Source of the DNA: Acetobacteraceae bacterium AT-5844
GTDB lineage: Bacteria > Pseudomonadota > Alphaproteobacteria > Acetobacterales > Acetobacteraceae
Reading direction: 5' to 3'
DNA: 64,000 nt
NCBI GenBank assembly: GCA_000245075.1
Contig: JH599974.1
Location: 110,000-173,999, forward strand
This document shows, piece by piece, positions 26,896 to 35,795 of this stretch. The position numbers and the translations under genes were made by a program. Every line of letters begins with the position of its first letter. Positions within the stretch are counted from its first letter, which is position 1. The notes under the pieces were generated by a model. It was not told the DNA's origin, ran no database searches, and was given only the letters and a program-made list of their open reading frames with translations.

Positions 26896-27071
26896 GCCTC
26901 CTCCGCAAGGGCTTGTGCCCCACGCTTCCCTCCTGTGAACCGCCGCCGCCAGCGGGACGGTGCCATGCGCCCAGGAGCCTTTGCCTTTAGGGCCGATGCA
27001 TGCCAGATAGATCGCAGGGAGGGGTTTTGACGCACACTTAAGCCCCGAAACACGGTAAGGACATTCCAATC

Positions 27072-28688
27072 ATGTCGACACAGCGCGTGGGCCGGATTGC
27101 CCGCACGGCCGCGCGGGCCGCCATTGCCGCCTCGCTGCTGGCCGCGCCCCTGATGAGCCTGGCCTCGCCGGCCCAGGCGGAAACCACGCTGCGTATCGTC
27201 CTGCGGAATGACTTGGCGACGATCGACCCGGTAGCCTCCACGGCGACCTTCGCCCGCAACCACGGCTTCCTGATTTACGACCAGCTCTACGCCCTGGATT
27301 CCAAGGGTGATCCGCAGCGCCAGATGGTGGCCTCGGAGGAGATTTCGGCTGATGGCCGGAACTGGCGCTTCACGCTGCGGGACGGGCTGCGTTTCCACGA
27401 TGGCACCCCCGTGCGCGCCGCCGATGCCGTGGCGTCCATCCGCCGCTGGGCACAGCGCGATGTGGTCGGCCGCGCCCTGGCTGCGGCGACGGCCAAGATG
27501 GAGGTGGTGGACGACAAGACCTTCACCATCGAGCTGAACCGCCCCTTCGCCCTGGTGAAGCACGCCCTGGCCCGCCCCACCGCCAGCGCGCTGTTCGTCA
27601 TGCCGGAATCCGTGGCGCAGACCCCGCCGACGGAGCAGATCACCAACCCGGTCGGGTCCGGCCCGTTCATCTTCCGCCGGGACCAGTGGCGCGTGGGTGA
27701 TCGCGCCATTTATGCGCGCAACCCCGACTACGTGCCCCGCAGCGAGCCCGCGGATGGGTTGGCAGGCGCCAAGATCGCCGGCGTGGACCGGATCGAATGG
27801 ATTGCCATTCCGGACCCGGCGACGGCCATGGGCGCGCTGAGCTCGGGCGAGATCGATTTCTGGGAACTGCCGCCGGCGGACCTGGTGCCCTCCCTGGAGC
27901 GGATGCGGAATGTCCGCCTCGCGGCGATCGACCCCGTCGGCTCCCAGGTCTGGCTGCGCATGAACCACCAGCAGCCGCCCTTCAACGACCCCCGCGCGCG
28001 GCAGGCCATCTGGCACGCCGTCAACCAGCGGGACGTTCTGGACGCCGCCGGGGTGACGGCCGAGGACCGCGTGGAGCGCTGCAACGCGTTCTTCTATTGC
28101 GGCACGCAGTTGGAGACGAATGCCGGCGCGGACCGTCAGGAACTGCCGGACCTGGAAGCCGGCCGCGCCCTGCTGCGCCAGTCCGGCTATGATGGTCGGC
28201 CGGTGGTGTTTCTTGATGCCGCTGATCTCTACACCAATCATGCCGCGACGCTGGTGCTGACCGAGGCATTCCGCTCTATCGGCATGAATGTCGACATGGT
28301 GACGACCGATTTCGCCACCGTCACCGCCCGCCGCAACAAGCGTGAGCCGGTGGCCCAGGGTGGCTGGAACCTGTTCGTGACGGTCGGCAATGTGCTGGAT
28401 GGCGGCGACCCGCTGTCGAGCCTCTATCTGGCCTCGCCCTGCGAGGGCGGCCTGGCCGGTTGGCCCTGCGACCCGAAGCTGGAGGAGCTGCGCCGCGCCT
28501 GGTGGCAGGAATCCGACCCGGCCAAGCGCCGCGCGCTGATCGATGACATCCAGCGCCAGGCCTATGAGAGCCTGCCCTACATCCCGGCCGGGCAGTTCCG
28601 AACCCGCGCCGCCTTCAGCACGGCGCTGCAGGGCGTGCGTCCGACCACCGTGCCCGTCTTCTGGGGCATCACCAAGCCGGGCAATTGA
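27072..28688 (+). CDS. ABC transporter substrate-binding protein, dipeptide/nickel type (SBP family 5)
   Basis: Periplasmic solute receptor of 538 residues. A signal peptide of about 36 residues ends at SPAQA-ETTL. The mature protein has the family pattern LDGLRFHDGTPVRAADAVASI-like region (LRFHDGTPVRAADAV) and GSGPFIFRRDQWRVGDR. GGTAAGGA precedes the ATG. It stands alone: no permease or ATPase genes adjoin it and both flanks are LysR regulators. It could serve the permease/ATPase set at 1-2316 some 25 kb away, or a transporter outside the window. Relatives bind peptides, nickel chelates, glutathione or heme, so the ligand is open. Confidence 0.9.
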   Translation: MSTQRVGRIARTAARAAIAASLLAAPLMSLASPAQAETTLRIVLRNDLATIDPVASTATFARNHGFLIYDQLYALDSKGDPQRQMVASEEISADGRNWRFTLRDGLRFHDGTPVRAADAVASIRRWAQRDVVGRALAAATAKMEVVDDKTFTIELNRPFALVKHALARPTASALFVMPESVAQTPPTEQITNPVGSGPFIFRRDQWRVGDRAIYARNPDYVPRSEPADGLAGAKIAGVDRIEWIAIPDPATAMGALSSGEIDFWELPPADLVPSLERMRNVRLAAIDPVGSQVWLRMNHQQPPFNDPRARQAIWHAVNQRDVLDAAGVTAEDRVERCNAFFYCGTQLETNAGADRQELPDLEAGRALLRQSGYDGRPVVFLDAADLYTNHAATLVLTEAFRSIGMNVDMVTTDFATVTARRNKREPVAQGGWNLFVTVGNVLDGGDPLSSLYLASPCEGGLAGWPCDPKLEELRRAWWQESDPAKRRALIDDIQRQAYESLPYIPAGQFRTRAAFSTALQGVRPTTVPVFWGITKPGN

Positions 28689-28755
28689 GGGCTTAAGCCT
28701 TCTCGATTGCCGAACGCTCAGGCTAGCATCCGGGGATGGCCACACGGACCCCCGG

Positions 28756-29643
28756 ATGCACCCCCCCGATCTCCGCAGCCTGACCCTGTTCCTCTCGGTC
28801 TTCGAGCTACGGAACATCACCAAGGCCGCCGCCCGCCACCACACCGTGCCCTCTTCCGTCACGAAGCGGATGCAGGAACTGGAACAGCATTACGGCGTCA
28901 TGCTGTTCGAACGGCGGGCGAGGGGCGTTGTTCCCACGGATGCCGCGGCGCAGCTCGCACATCATGCACGGGACCTTTTCCTCGCCCTGGACCGCTCCGC
29001 CGCGGCGATGAGCGAGTTCGCTCAGGGCGCGCGGGGGCAAGTGCATGTGGCGGCGAGCGCCTCGGCCCTGATGGGGCGGCTGGCGGACAGGATCGCCAGC
29101 TTCATCGAGAAGCATCCCGCCATTCGCATCAGCCTTTCCGAGTGCATGACGCATGACGCGCTGATGGCTGTGGCGAAGGGCGATGCCGACCTCGCCTTCA
29201 TCTCGGGCGCTACCGAATTGCCGCCGGGACTGCATGCCGTGTCCTATCCCGGAGACCGGCTCGTCGCGCTGGTGCCGTCCGGGCATCCGTTGCAGGGGCG
29301 CGCGGTTCTTCGCTTCGAGGAGACGCTCGACTATCCCCAGGTGAGCATTGGCTCGATGAGCGCGCTGTCTCTGCAATTGGAGCAGCAGGCCGAGGCGCAT
29401 GGCCGTTGCATCGACCACCGCCTGCGGGTCTCAACGGCGGATGTGGCGCGCCACCTTGTGGCGCGGGGGCTGGGGATGGCCATTCTGCCGGACTGCATGG
29501 CGCTCCCCTTCACGAATGTCCTGGGTCTCGGCTGCATCCCGCTTTCCGACCCTTGGGCCGAGCGGCAGGCCCGTCTCTGCTACCGGGAAGAGGCCGGGCT
29601 GACGGTTGCCGCGCGGTTGTTCCTCGCCCACGCCATGGCTTAG
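28756..29643 (+). CDS. LysR-family transcriptional regulator
   Basis: 295-residue regulator. N-terminal helix-turn-helix LRSLTLFLSVFELRNITKAA then VPSSVTKRMQELE, followed by the effector domain. It follows the binding-protein gene by 67 bases on the same strand, and a divergent partner is absent, so it may be cotranscribed with that gene. The recognition helix is similar in style to the LysR gene at 25990 and the two may be old paralogues. Target genes are not evident. Confidence 0.9.
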   Translation: MHPPDLRSLTLFLSVFELRNITKAAARHHTVPSSVTKRMQELEQHYGVMLFERRARGVVPTDAAAQLAHHARDLFLALDRSAAAMSEFAQGARGQVHVAASASALMGRLADRIASFIEKHPAIRISLSECMTHDALMAVAKGDADLAFISGATELPPGLHAVSYPGDRLVALVPSGHPLQGRAVLRFEETLDYPQVSIGSMSALSLQLEQQAEAHGRCIDHRLRVSTADVARHLVARGLGMAILPDCMALPFTNVLGLGCIPLSDPWAERQARLCYREEAGLTVAARLFLAHAMA

Positions 29644-29740
29644 CGTTTCCCGAAGGCGAAGGCTGGTCCCGCCAAACAGCAATGGCGACGACGCCCGATC
29701 GGTCCGATGAACGGCTGTGATGATCGGGCGGAGCGGAGCC

Positions 29741-31261
29741 ATGGAACAGAGCGGCTATTCCCAAAAGCAGATAAGGCTGGCGGTGTGGGGGATCTCCGCC
29801 GGCGTGTTTCTCTCCGCGCTCGACCAGACCATCGTTGTACCGGCGGTGCCGGCGATGGCCGCCTCACTGGGCGCTGGCGCGAACATGGCGTGGGTGATCT
29901 CGGCCTATCTGCTGGCGGCGACCGCGGCGACGCCTGTGATCGGCAAGCTCAGCGATCTCTACGGCCGGCGGCGTTTGCAGCTGGTGTCCATCCTGGTTTT
30001 CACCTTGGCTTCGTTGTTGTGTGCCCTGGCACAGACGCTGTGGCAGTTGGTGGCTTTCCGTGCCTTGCAAGGGCTGGGAGGCGCGGGGCTGATGGTCATG
30101 GCGCATGCAACGATGGGCGACATGGTGCCGCCTCGGGAGCGGGGACGTTACCAGATCTATCTCAGCGGCATGTGGGGCCTGGCCAGCATCCTTGGCCCAC
30201 TAGGGGGCGGCCTGCTGACAGACCTGGCCTCCTGGCGGATCATCTTCTGGCTGAACCTGCCGCTGGGTCTCCTGGCCTATATCGTCTGCAGCCGTGCCCT
30301 CAGCGTCCTGCCCCCGCATGGGCAAGAGAGAGGGCGCATTGATTATGCCGGCTGCCTGCTGATGGTTCTGACCGTGCTGGTCTGGCTGACCTATCTGGAC
30401 CGCGCAGGCGCCATGGAGGCGCTGGCCTCACCCATGATGCTGGGCCTGGGGGCGGCGGGGCTGGCATCGATGGCGGCGCTGGCGTGGCAGTCGGCCCGGG
30501 CGGCGGACCCGCTGGTGCCGCCGCGCCTGTTGCGGAACCGAGTGCTGGTCATGAGCTTCGCCCTGTCCTTCGGCAATGCCATCCTGACTTTCGCCGCCAT
30601 GTTTCTCCTGCCTCTCTGGTTCCAACTCGTCTGGCACACGAATGCCGCCACGGCGGGCGTGATGCTCGTGCCGTTCCTGCTTGGCTTCGTTGCCTTCACC
30701 TTCATTGGCGGCACCGTGCTGCGCATGCTGGGGCGTGTGCGAATGGTGATGGTGGTCGCGTTGCTGTTGTGCATGGCGGGGCCGCTGGGGCTCGCCTGGC
30801 TGGGCGTGACGGCGGGCGGCGTGGCTGCGGCCTCCTGCATGGCATTGCTGGGCGCAGGCATCGGGTTGATTCAGCCGGCCATCACCGTCGCCATCATGAA
30901 CGCGGCCGAGCGGCGTGACATCGCCGCTGCGAGTAGCACCATGCTGCTCACCCGATCACTCGGCGGCGCGTTCGGCGCGGCCTGCGCCAGCGCTGTGCTT
31001 TGGGGGCAGGTGCTGACCCATTGGCCGGAGGGAGCCGTAGCCACCCCGACGGCTGACGGGCTGGCGCACCATCTCGGTATGCTGGCGCAAGGGGCGGGGA
31101 GCCATGGGGTGCAGGTTCTGCTGGCCGATAGCTTCACCTTCGCCTTCCTGGCCTGCGCCGGCCTGGCACTGGCGGCGCTGGTTCCGGCGCTGACCATGCC
31201 GGACCGCCCGTTGCGGGCCACGCTCGCGGAAGCGGACAAGGCGGAGGAAGGCACAGCCTGA
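29741..31261 (+). CDS. MFS efflux transporter, DHA2 family (EmrB/QacA-type, 14 helices)
   Basis: About 506 residues, the size of 14-helix drug:H+ antiporters. The DHA2 motif in the first helix reads FLSALDQTIVVPAVPAM, motif A is GKLSDLYGRRRL, and motif C-like GLASILGPLGGGLL follows in helix 5. GGGCGGAG lies seven bases before the ATG at 29741; ATG or GTG at 29717-29720 are weaker starts. No EmrA-like adaptor or TetR/MarR regulator is adjacent. Probable exporter of hydrophobic or cationic compounds; specificity unknown. Confidence 0.9.
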   Translation: MEQSGYSQKQIRLAVWGISAGVFLSALDQTIVVPAVPAMAASLGAGANMAWVISAYLLAATAATPVIGKLSDLYGRRRLQLVSILVFTLASLLCALAQTLWQLVAFRALQGLGGAGLMVMAHATMGDMVPPRERGRYQIYLSGMWGLASILGPLGGGLLTDLASWRIIFWLNLPLGLLAYIVCSRALSVLPPHGQERGRIDYAGCLLMVLTVLVWLTYLDRAGAMEALASPMMLGLGAAGLASMAALAWQSARAADPLVPPRLLRNRVLVMSFALSFGNAILTFAAMFLLPLWFQLVWHTNAATAGVMLVPFLLGFVAFTFIGGTVLRMLGRVRMVMVVALLLCMAGPLGLAWLGVTAGGVAAASCMALLGAGIGLIQPAITVAIMNAAERRDIAAASSTMLLTRSLGGAFGAACASAVLWGQVLTHWPEGAVATPTADGLAHHLGMLAQGAGSHGVQVLLADSFTFAFLACAGLALAALVPALTMPDRPLRATLAEADKAEEGTA

Positions 31262-31356
31262 CAGCCCGGGTGTTCGGATGTCTCCGCCTGGACAATTGAA
31301 GGCCGGCCGCCGTCATGCCAGACAGGACGCCGCCTCTTGCCGACAGGAGTTTCGCC

Positions 31357-32148
31357 ATGGCTCATGCCATCACCCCCGCCCAGGCCGACCGCGCCTCCCT
31401 CCGCAATGAGCCGGTTGATGCTGCCGCCCTGCGCCAGCTTCGTGTCGATCTGGCGGCCTGCTTCCGCATGGCCGCGCGGCTGGGGCTGCAGGAAGGCATC
31501 TGCAACCACTTCTCCGCCGTTGTGCCGGGGCGGCCCGACCTTTTCCTGGTCAATCCCTACGGGCTTGCCTTCAGCGAGATCACCGCATCCAGCTTGCTGC
31601 TGTGCGACCTGCACGGCCATGTGGTGGAAGGCGAGGGGCAGCCGGAGGCCACGGCTTTCTACATCCATGCCAAGCTGCATGAGCGGAAGCCGCACGCCAA
31701 GGTCGCCTTCCACACTCACATGCCCTATGCGACGGCGCTGGCGATGACCGAGGGGCAGCCGCTGCTCTGGGCCGGGCAGACGGCCTTGCGCTTTCATGGC
31801 CGTATCGCCGTGGACGAGGATTATAACGGCCTCGCCCTGGATGGCGGCGAGGGCGAGCGCATCGCTGCCAGTGTCGGCGAGGCGGATATCGTCTTCATGA
31901 AGAACCATGGCGTGATGGTGCTGGCGGCCACCGTCGCCGAGGCCTGGGATGACCTTTACTATCTGGAACGCGCGGCGCAGGCGCAGGTGCTCGCCATGAG
32001 CACTGGCCGGCCCTTGAAGGTGGTGCCGGAGGAGATTGCCCGCCACGTCGCGGCGCAGGAGGCCGCTGGCCGCCTGGGAAGTGCCACGCAGCACCTGGAA
32101 AGCGTAAAGCGCATTCTGGCCCGGCAGGAGCCTGAATTCCTGGCCTGA
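31357..32148 (+). CDS. Class II aldolase/adducin family protein
   Basis: 263-residue zinc-dependent aldolase-fold protein. It has the N-terminal EGICNHFSAVVPG segment, the paired metal histidines in AFHTHMPYA and a third His in MKNHGVMVLA, as in fuculose/ribulose-phosphate aldolases and epimerases. AGGAG seven bases upstream supports the ATG. It lies between a DHA2 exporter and the diaminopropionate-lyase operon and is followed by a strong hairpin, so it is probably monocistronic. Members without sugar-kinase neighbours are often of unknown substrate; this one is unassigned. Confidence 0.88.
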   Translation: MAHAITPAQADRASLRNEPVDAAALRQLRVDLAACFRMAARLGLQEGICNHFSAVVPGRPDLFLVNPYGLAFSEITASSLLLCDLHGHVVEGEGQPEATAFYIHAKLHERKPHAKVAFHTHMPYATALAMTEGQPLLWAGQTALRFHGRIAVDEDYNGLALDGGEGERIAASVGEADIVFMKNHGVMVLAATVAEAWDDLYYLERAAQAQVLAMSTGRPLKVVPEEIARHVAAQEAAGRLGSATQHLESVKRILARQEPEFLA

Positions 32149-32159
32149 CGGATTTCGCC

Positions 32160-32192
32160 GCGCCTGCGCTTCCGAATGACGGAAACAGGCGC
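32160..32192 (+). terminator. Two-part hairpin after the class II aldolase gene
   Basis: GCGCCTG pairs with CAGGCGC, and inside it TTCCG pairs with CGGAA around an AATGA loop. The start lies 12 bases after the stop codon. No T tract follows, so it may be a processing or weak termination structure. Confidence 0.5.
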
Positions 32193-32246
32193 CCTCCCTC
32201 TCCATTTCGGCGATAAACTGTCGCGACGGGTAGCTAGGATCGGCTT

Positions 32247-33308
32247 ATGACAGCCGATCTCCGCCCGCCGCACGATTCCGACGCCATTGCCGCGGAACTG
32301 CTCCGACTTTCCCCAGCCTATGCTCCGACCCCATTGCTGGACCTGCCTCGACTGGCCGAGCGGCTGGGCGTGGCTCAGGTGCTGGCCAAGGATGAAGGCC
32401 GCCGCATGCTGCGGAGCTTCAAGTCCCTTGGCGGCACCTATGCCGGGCTGCGCGCTCTGGCGCGCCGGGCGGGGCTGGACATCGAAACCCTGTTGGCACG
32501 GCGGCCAGCCGGCCAGCCCGCGCTGGTCTGTGCCAGCGATGGCAATCACGGCCTGGCGGTTGCTCTGGCGGCCATCCATGCCGGCGCCCCGGCGCGTGTG
32601 TTCCTGCACCGCACCGTGCCTGCCTCCCGTGCCCGGCGCATCGAAGAACAGGGCGCTGAGGTTGTCTGGGTCCAGGGCACCTATGACGACGCGGTGGACG
32701 CCGCGGCCGCCGCGGCCCGGGCCTCCGGGGACATTTTGATCGCGGATACCACGGATGATCCGGAGGACCCGGTGGTCAGCGATGTCATGGCCGGATACGG
32801 CGTGATCGCCGGAGAGGTGCGCAAGCAGGTAGAGGCGGAGGGCCATGCGCGGCCGACCCATGTCTTTATTCAGGCCGGCGTGGGCGGCATTGCCGCAGCC
32901 ATGGCGGCCGGGCTGAAGGACTGGATGGCCGCGCCCGCCGAGGTAATCGTGGTGGAACCGGAACAGGCCGCCAGCGTCTCGGCCGGTTTGGCCGCGGGGA
33001 AACCCGTGCGCATCTCTGGCGATTTGGAAACCACTGCTGAGATGCTCTCCTGCGGTGAGGCCAGCGCGCCCGCCCTGGCGGTACTGAGCCGCCATGATGT
33101 GCATGTCTTGACCTTGCCTGAAGCCGCGCTGGAGGCGGCGCCGGCATTGCTCCGGTCTTTCGGCGGGCCTTCCACTACGCCCTCAGGCGCAACCGGCGTG
33201 GCCGGTGCCGTGGCCGTGGCGGATGGCTCGCGTGGCTTCGGGTTGTCGCCGGAGAGCCGGGTGCTGATCGTCGTCAGCGAGGCGGCGCTGGAAGACGTTG
33301 TGGCATGA
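32247..33308 (+). CDS. Diaminopropionate ammonia-lyase-like PLP enzyme
   Basis: Fold-type II PLP enzyme, 353 residues, resembling 2,3-diaminopropionate ammonia-lyase (YgeX), which yields pyruvate and two ammonia. The PLP lysine is Lys59 in RSFKSLGGTYA, and Asp98 in ASDGNHG is the DAPAL-type acidic residue that distinguishes it from threonine dehydratase (SxGN). The glycine loop is IQAGVGGIAAA. It is about 45 residues shorter than the E. coli enzyme. The stop overlaps the next amidohydrolase start by four bases. In company with three M20 hydrolases it probably degrades an amino acid released by deacylation or decarbamoylation. Confidence 0.85.
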   Translation: MTADLRPPHDSDAIAAELLRLSPAYAPTPLLDLPRLAERLGVAQVLAKDEGRRMLRSFKSLGGTYAGLRALARRAGLDIETLLARRPAGQPALVCASDGNHGLAVALAAIHAGAPARVFLHRTVPASRARRIEEQGAEVVWVQGTYDDAVDAAAAAARASGDILIADTTDDPEDPVVSDVMAGYGVIAGEVRKQVEAEGHARPTHVFIQAGVGGIAAAMAAGLKDWMAAPAEVIVVEPEQAASVSAGLAAGKPVRISGDLETTAEMLSCGEASAPALAVLSRHDVHVLTLPEAALEAAPALLRSFGGPSTTPSGATGVAGAVAVADGSRGFGLSPESRVLIVVSEAALEDVVA

Positions 33309-34474
33309 CGTCCGACCGGGCGGCACTGTGGGCCGAGCTTCGGGAATGGCGCAGGGATTTTCATCGACATCCCGAATTCGGCTTCGAGGAGAACCGGACG
33401 GCGCGGCTGGTCGCAGAGCGTCTGCGCGGCTTCGGTGTTCAGGTGACGGAAGGGGTGGGCGGCACGGGCGTGGTCGGCACGTTACGGCGCGGCCGCGGCA
33501 ATCGCTGCATCGCGCTGCGGGCGGATATGGATGCGCTGCGCATTCCCGAGCAGGGCGAGCGCCCCTATCGCTCCGCGAAGCCCGGCGTGATGCATGCCTG
33601 CGGACATGACGGCCACACCACCATGCTGCTTGGCGCTGCGAAGGTGCTGGCGGAAAGGGGCGAATTCGACGGCACGGTGCGCTTCATCTTTCAGCCCGCG
33701 GAAGAGTGGGGAAAGGGTGCCCTGGCGATGCTGGGGGATGGGCTCCTGGAGCGCTTCCCGTTCGATGAGATCCACGGGATTCACAACCTGCCGGGCCTTC
33801 CCGTCGGAGAGTTCCGCACACGTGCTGGCGCGGTGATGTCGGCCGAGGACAATTTCGAGATTGTCCTGCGCGGCATCGGAGGTCACGCATCGCGGCCTCA
33901 ATCGGGGCGGGAGGTGCTGGTTGCAGCCTGTACGCTGGTTGTGGAGCTGCAGACGATCATTTCCCGCCGCATCAGCCCAGCGCAGACAGCGGTGCTGTCG
34001 GTGACCGAACTGCTGACGGATGGAACCCGCAACGCGCTTCCGGGATTGGCACGCGTGCTTGGCGATGCACGCAGTTTCAACCCGAAAGTAAGCGAAGAGA
34101 TCGAGATGTGGATGCGCCGCATCGCTGGCGGCATCGCGCTTTCCCATGATTGCACGGTCGATGTCACCTATACGCGCGAATTCGTCCCCACCATCAATGA
34201 TCCGGCAGCGGCCGATGCGGCGCTTGGCGCGGCGAGAGTGGCGCTGGGGGAAGACCACGTAAAGATGTTGGAGAATCCGAATACGGGATCGGAGGATTTC
34301 GCTCGTTTCCTGGAGCATGTACCGGGCTGCTTCGCCTTCCTGGGCAATGGCGAGACGTCGATGCCACTGCACAATCCTGGCTATGACTTCAACGACGAGG
34401 CGATACCCTTTGGCGTCGATTATTTCGTGCAGCTTGTTCGGCAGCAGCTTTCGCCTTCGGGTAGCCCGGCATGA
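33305..34474 (+). CDS. M20-family amidohydrolase (hippurate hydrolase/IAA-amino-acid hydrolase-like)
   Basis: 389-residue di-metal amidohydrolase removing an acyl group from an N-acylated amino acid. Family motifs are FHRHPEFGFEE near the N-terminus, LRADMDALRIPEQ, the metal site HACGHDGHTTMLLGAA, FQPAEEWGKGA and GGHASRP of the lid domain. It overlaps the lyase upstream and the hydrolase downstream by ATGA, so the three are translated as a unit. The real acyl substrate is unknown; hippurate-type annotation is only family likeness. Confidence 0.9.
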   Translation: MTSDRAALWAELREWRRDFHRHPEFGFEENRTARLVAERLRGFGVQVTEGVGGTGVVGTLRRGRGNRCIALRADMDALRIPEQGERPYRSAKPGVMHACGHDGHTTMLLGAAKVLAERGEFDGTVRFIFQPAEEWGKGALAMLGDGLLERFPFDEIHGIHNLPGLPVGEFRTRAGAVMSAEDNFEIVLRGIGGHASRPQSGREVLVAACTLVVELQTIISRRISPAQTAVLSVTELLTDGTRNALPGLARVLGDARSFNPKVSEEIEMWMRRIAGGIALSHDCTVDVTYTREFVPTINDPAAADAALGAARVALGEDHVKMLENPNTGSEDFARFLEHVPGCFAFLGNGETSMPLHNPGYDFNDEAIPFGVDYFVQLVRQQLSPSGSPA

Positions 34475-35733
34475 CTGGCCTTTCCGTTGATGGCAGCCGT
34501 TTGCTTGGGCGCCTGCATACACTCGGTGAGATTGGTCGAGACAAGGATGGGCGGCTTACGCGTCTCGCGGCCTCCGACAGCGAGAAGGCGGGGCGCGATG
34601 CCGTTGCTGGCTGGTTTCGTGAGGCGGGGCTGGAAGTGGCGGTGGACCGTGTCGGCAATCTGTTCGGCATCTGGTCGGGCGACGCGGACGCAAATGCGGC
34701 GCCGCTGATGCTGGGTTCGCATATCGATACAGTGATCAATGCCGGCATATATGATGGTTGCTACGGCGTGCTGGCTGCCCTCGAGGTCGTGCAGAGCATG
34801 AAGGAGGCGGCCCTGACGCCCGCCTGCCCCCTCGTCGTCGCGGCCTTCACCAATGAGGAGGGGGTACGCTACGCGCCGGACATGCTGGGCTCGCTGGTAT
34901 ACGCCGGAGGTCTCGCGGTTGAGGACGCGCTTGCCACCATCGGCACCGATGGTACGCAACTCGGCGAGGAACTGGCGCGCATCGGCTATGCCGGGCCGCA
35001 CGAGCCAGGCTTCCTCCGCCCTCGCGCTTATCTGGAACTGCATATCGAGCAGGGGCCGGTGCTGGAACGGGAAGGGTTGCCCATCGGCGCGGTCGAGAAT
35101 TTGCAAGGTATTTCCTGGCAGCGCGTGATCATCGAAGGCAGGGCGAATCATGCCGGCACCACGCCGATGTCCATGCGGCAGGATGCCGGGCATGCCGCCG
35201 CGCGCGTGGTGACCTTTCTCCGGGATCGTGCGGCGGCTTCCAATGCGCCGACGGTGGCAACCGTCGGCTGCATGGCGTTCGAGCCCAATGCCATCAATGT
35301 CATCCCCTCCCGCGCCACATTCACCGTCGATCTTCGGGACCCGGATGAAGCGCGGCTGCAGCGGGAAGAGGCAGCCTTGGCCGCATATCTTGATGAGCTG
35401 GCCGTCGCGGAAGGCGTGACCATCACCACCGAACGTCTGGCGCGGTTTGAGCCGGTGATCTTCGACCGCGGCATTGTCGAGCAGGTGGAGCGGGCCGCCG
35501 CGCGGCGCGGTCTGCGCTGCCGCCGCATGACCTCGGGTGCCGGGCATGATGCGCAGATGATGGCGCGGATCTGCCCCACGGCGATGATCTTCGTCCCTAG
35601 CAAGGGCGGCGTCAGCCATAATCCGGAGGAGCACACGGCACCTGACGAACTCGTGGCGGGCGCGAATGTCCTGTTGGACATGGTGCGAGAACTGGTGGAA
35701 GCCGGGGGTGACAAGCGCGGGCGGTGCTGGTGA
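34471..35733 (+). CDS. M20-family Zn-dependent amidase (N-carbamoyl-L-amino acid hydrolase/allantoate amidohydrolase-like)
   Basis: 420 residues of the beta-ureidopropionase/allantoate amidohydrolase branch. Metal-site motifs are LGSHIDTVINAGIYDG, TNEEGVRY and LHIEQGPVLE, and the lid has GRANHAGTTPM. The C-terminal metal histidine lies in SKGGVSHNPEE. These enzymes hydrolyse ureido (carbamoyl-NH) groups. Coupled by overlap to a diaminopropionate-lyase-like enzyme, it might release diaminopropionate from a ureido derivative. Followed by a short hairpin and T tract before the next hydrolase. Confidence 0.9.
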   Translation: MTGLSVDGSRLLGRLHTLGEIGRDKDGRLTRLAASDSEKAGRDAVAGWFREAGLEVAVDRVGNLFGIWSGDADANAAPLMLGSHIDTVINAGIYDGCYGVLAALEVVQSMKEAALTPACPLVVAAFTNEEGVRYAPDMLGSLVYAGGLAVEDALATIGTDGTQLGEELARIGYAGPHEPGFLRPRAYLELHIEQGPVLEREGLPIGAVENLQGISWQRVIIEGRANHAGTTPMSMRQDAGHAAARVVTFLRDRAAASNAPTVATVGCMAFEPNAINVIPSRATFTVDLRDPDEARLQREEAALAAYLDELAVAEGVTITTERLARFEPVIFDRGIVEQVERAAARRGLRCRRMTSGAGHDAQMMARICPTAMIFVPSKGGVSHNPEEHTAPDELVAGANVLLDMVRELVEAGGDKRGRCW

Positions 35734-35748
35734 GATATCGATCCGCGC

Positions 35749-35772
35749 CGCCGTGATGACGGCGCCCTTTTT
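35749..35772 (+). terminator. Small hairpin with T tract between two hydrolase genes
   Basis: CGCCGT and ACGGCG form a 6-bp stem with a GATG tetraloop, followed by CCC and five T. It lies 16 bases past the stop at 35733 and may partly terminate the transcript before the AbgB-like gene. Confidence 0.5.
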
Positions 35773-35795
35773 GCGGTGCATCACGGAGTGGCTCG

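Noticed and set aside
25891-27069. Upstream extension of the TauE-like frame
   Set aside because: The extra 390 residues are antisense to the LysR gene and lack membrane or domain character; the ATG at 25890 gives a normal TauE protein.
26613-28862. Long minus-strand open frame (749 residues) opposite the binding protein gene
   Set aside because: No recognisable domains; the plus strand carries a full binding protein with signal peptide.
30871-32205. Minus-strand open frame (444 residues) across the MFS and aldolase genes
   Set aside because: It spans two well-supported plus-strand genes in antisense and its composition is shadow-like.
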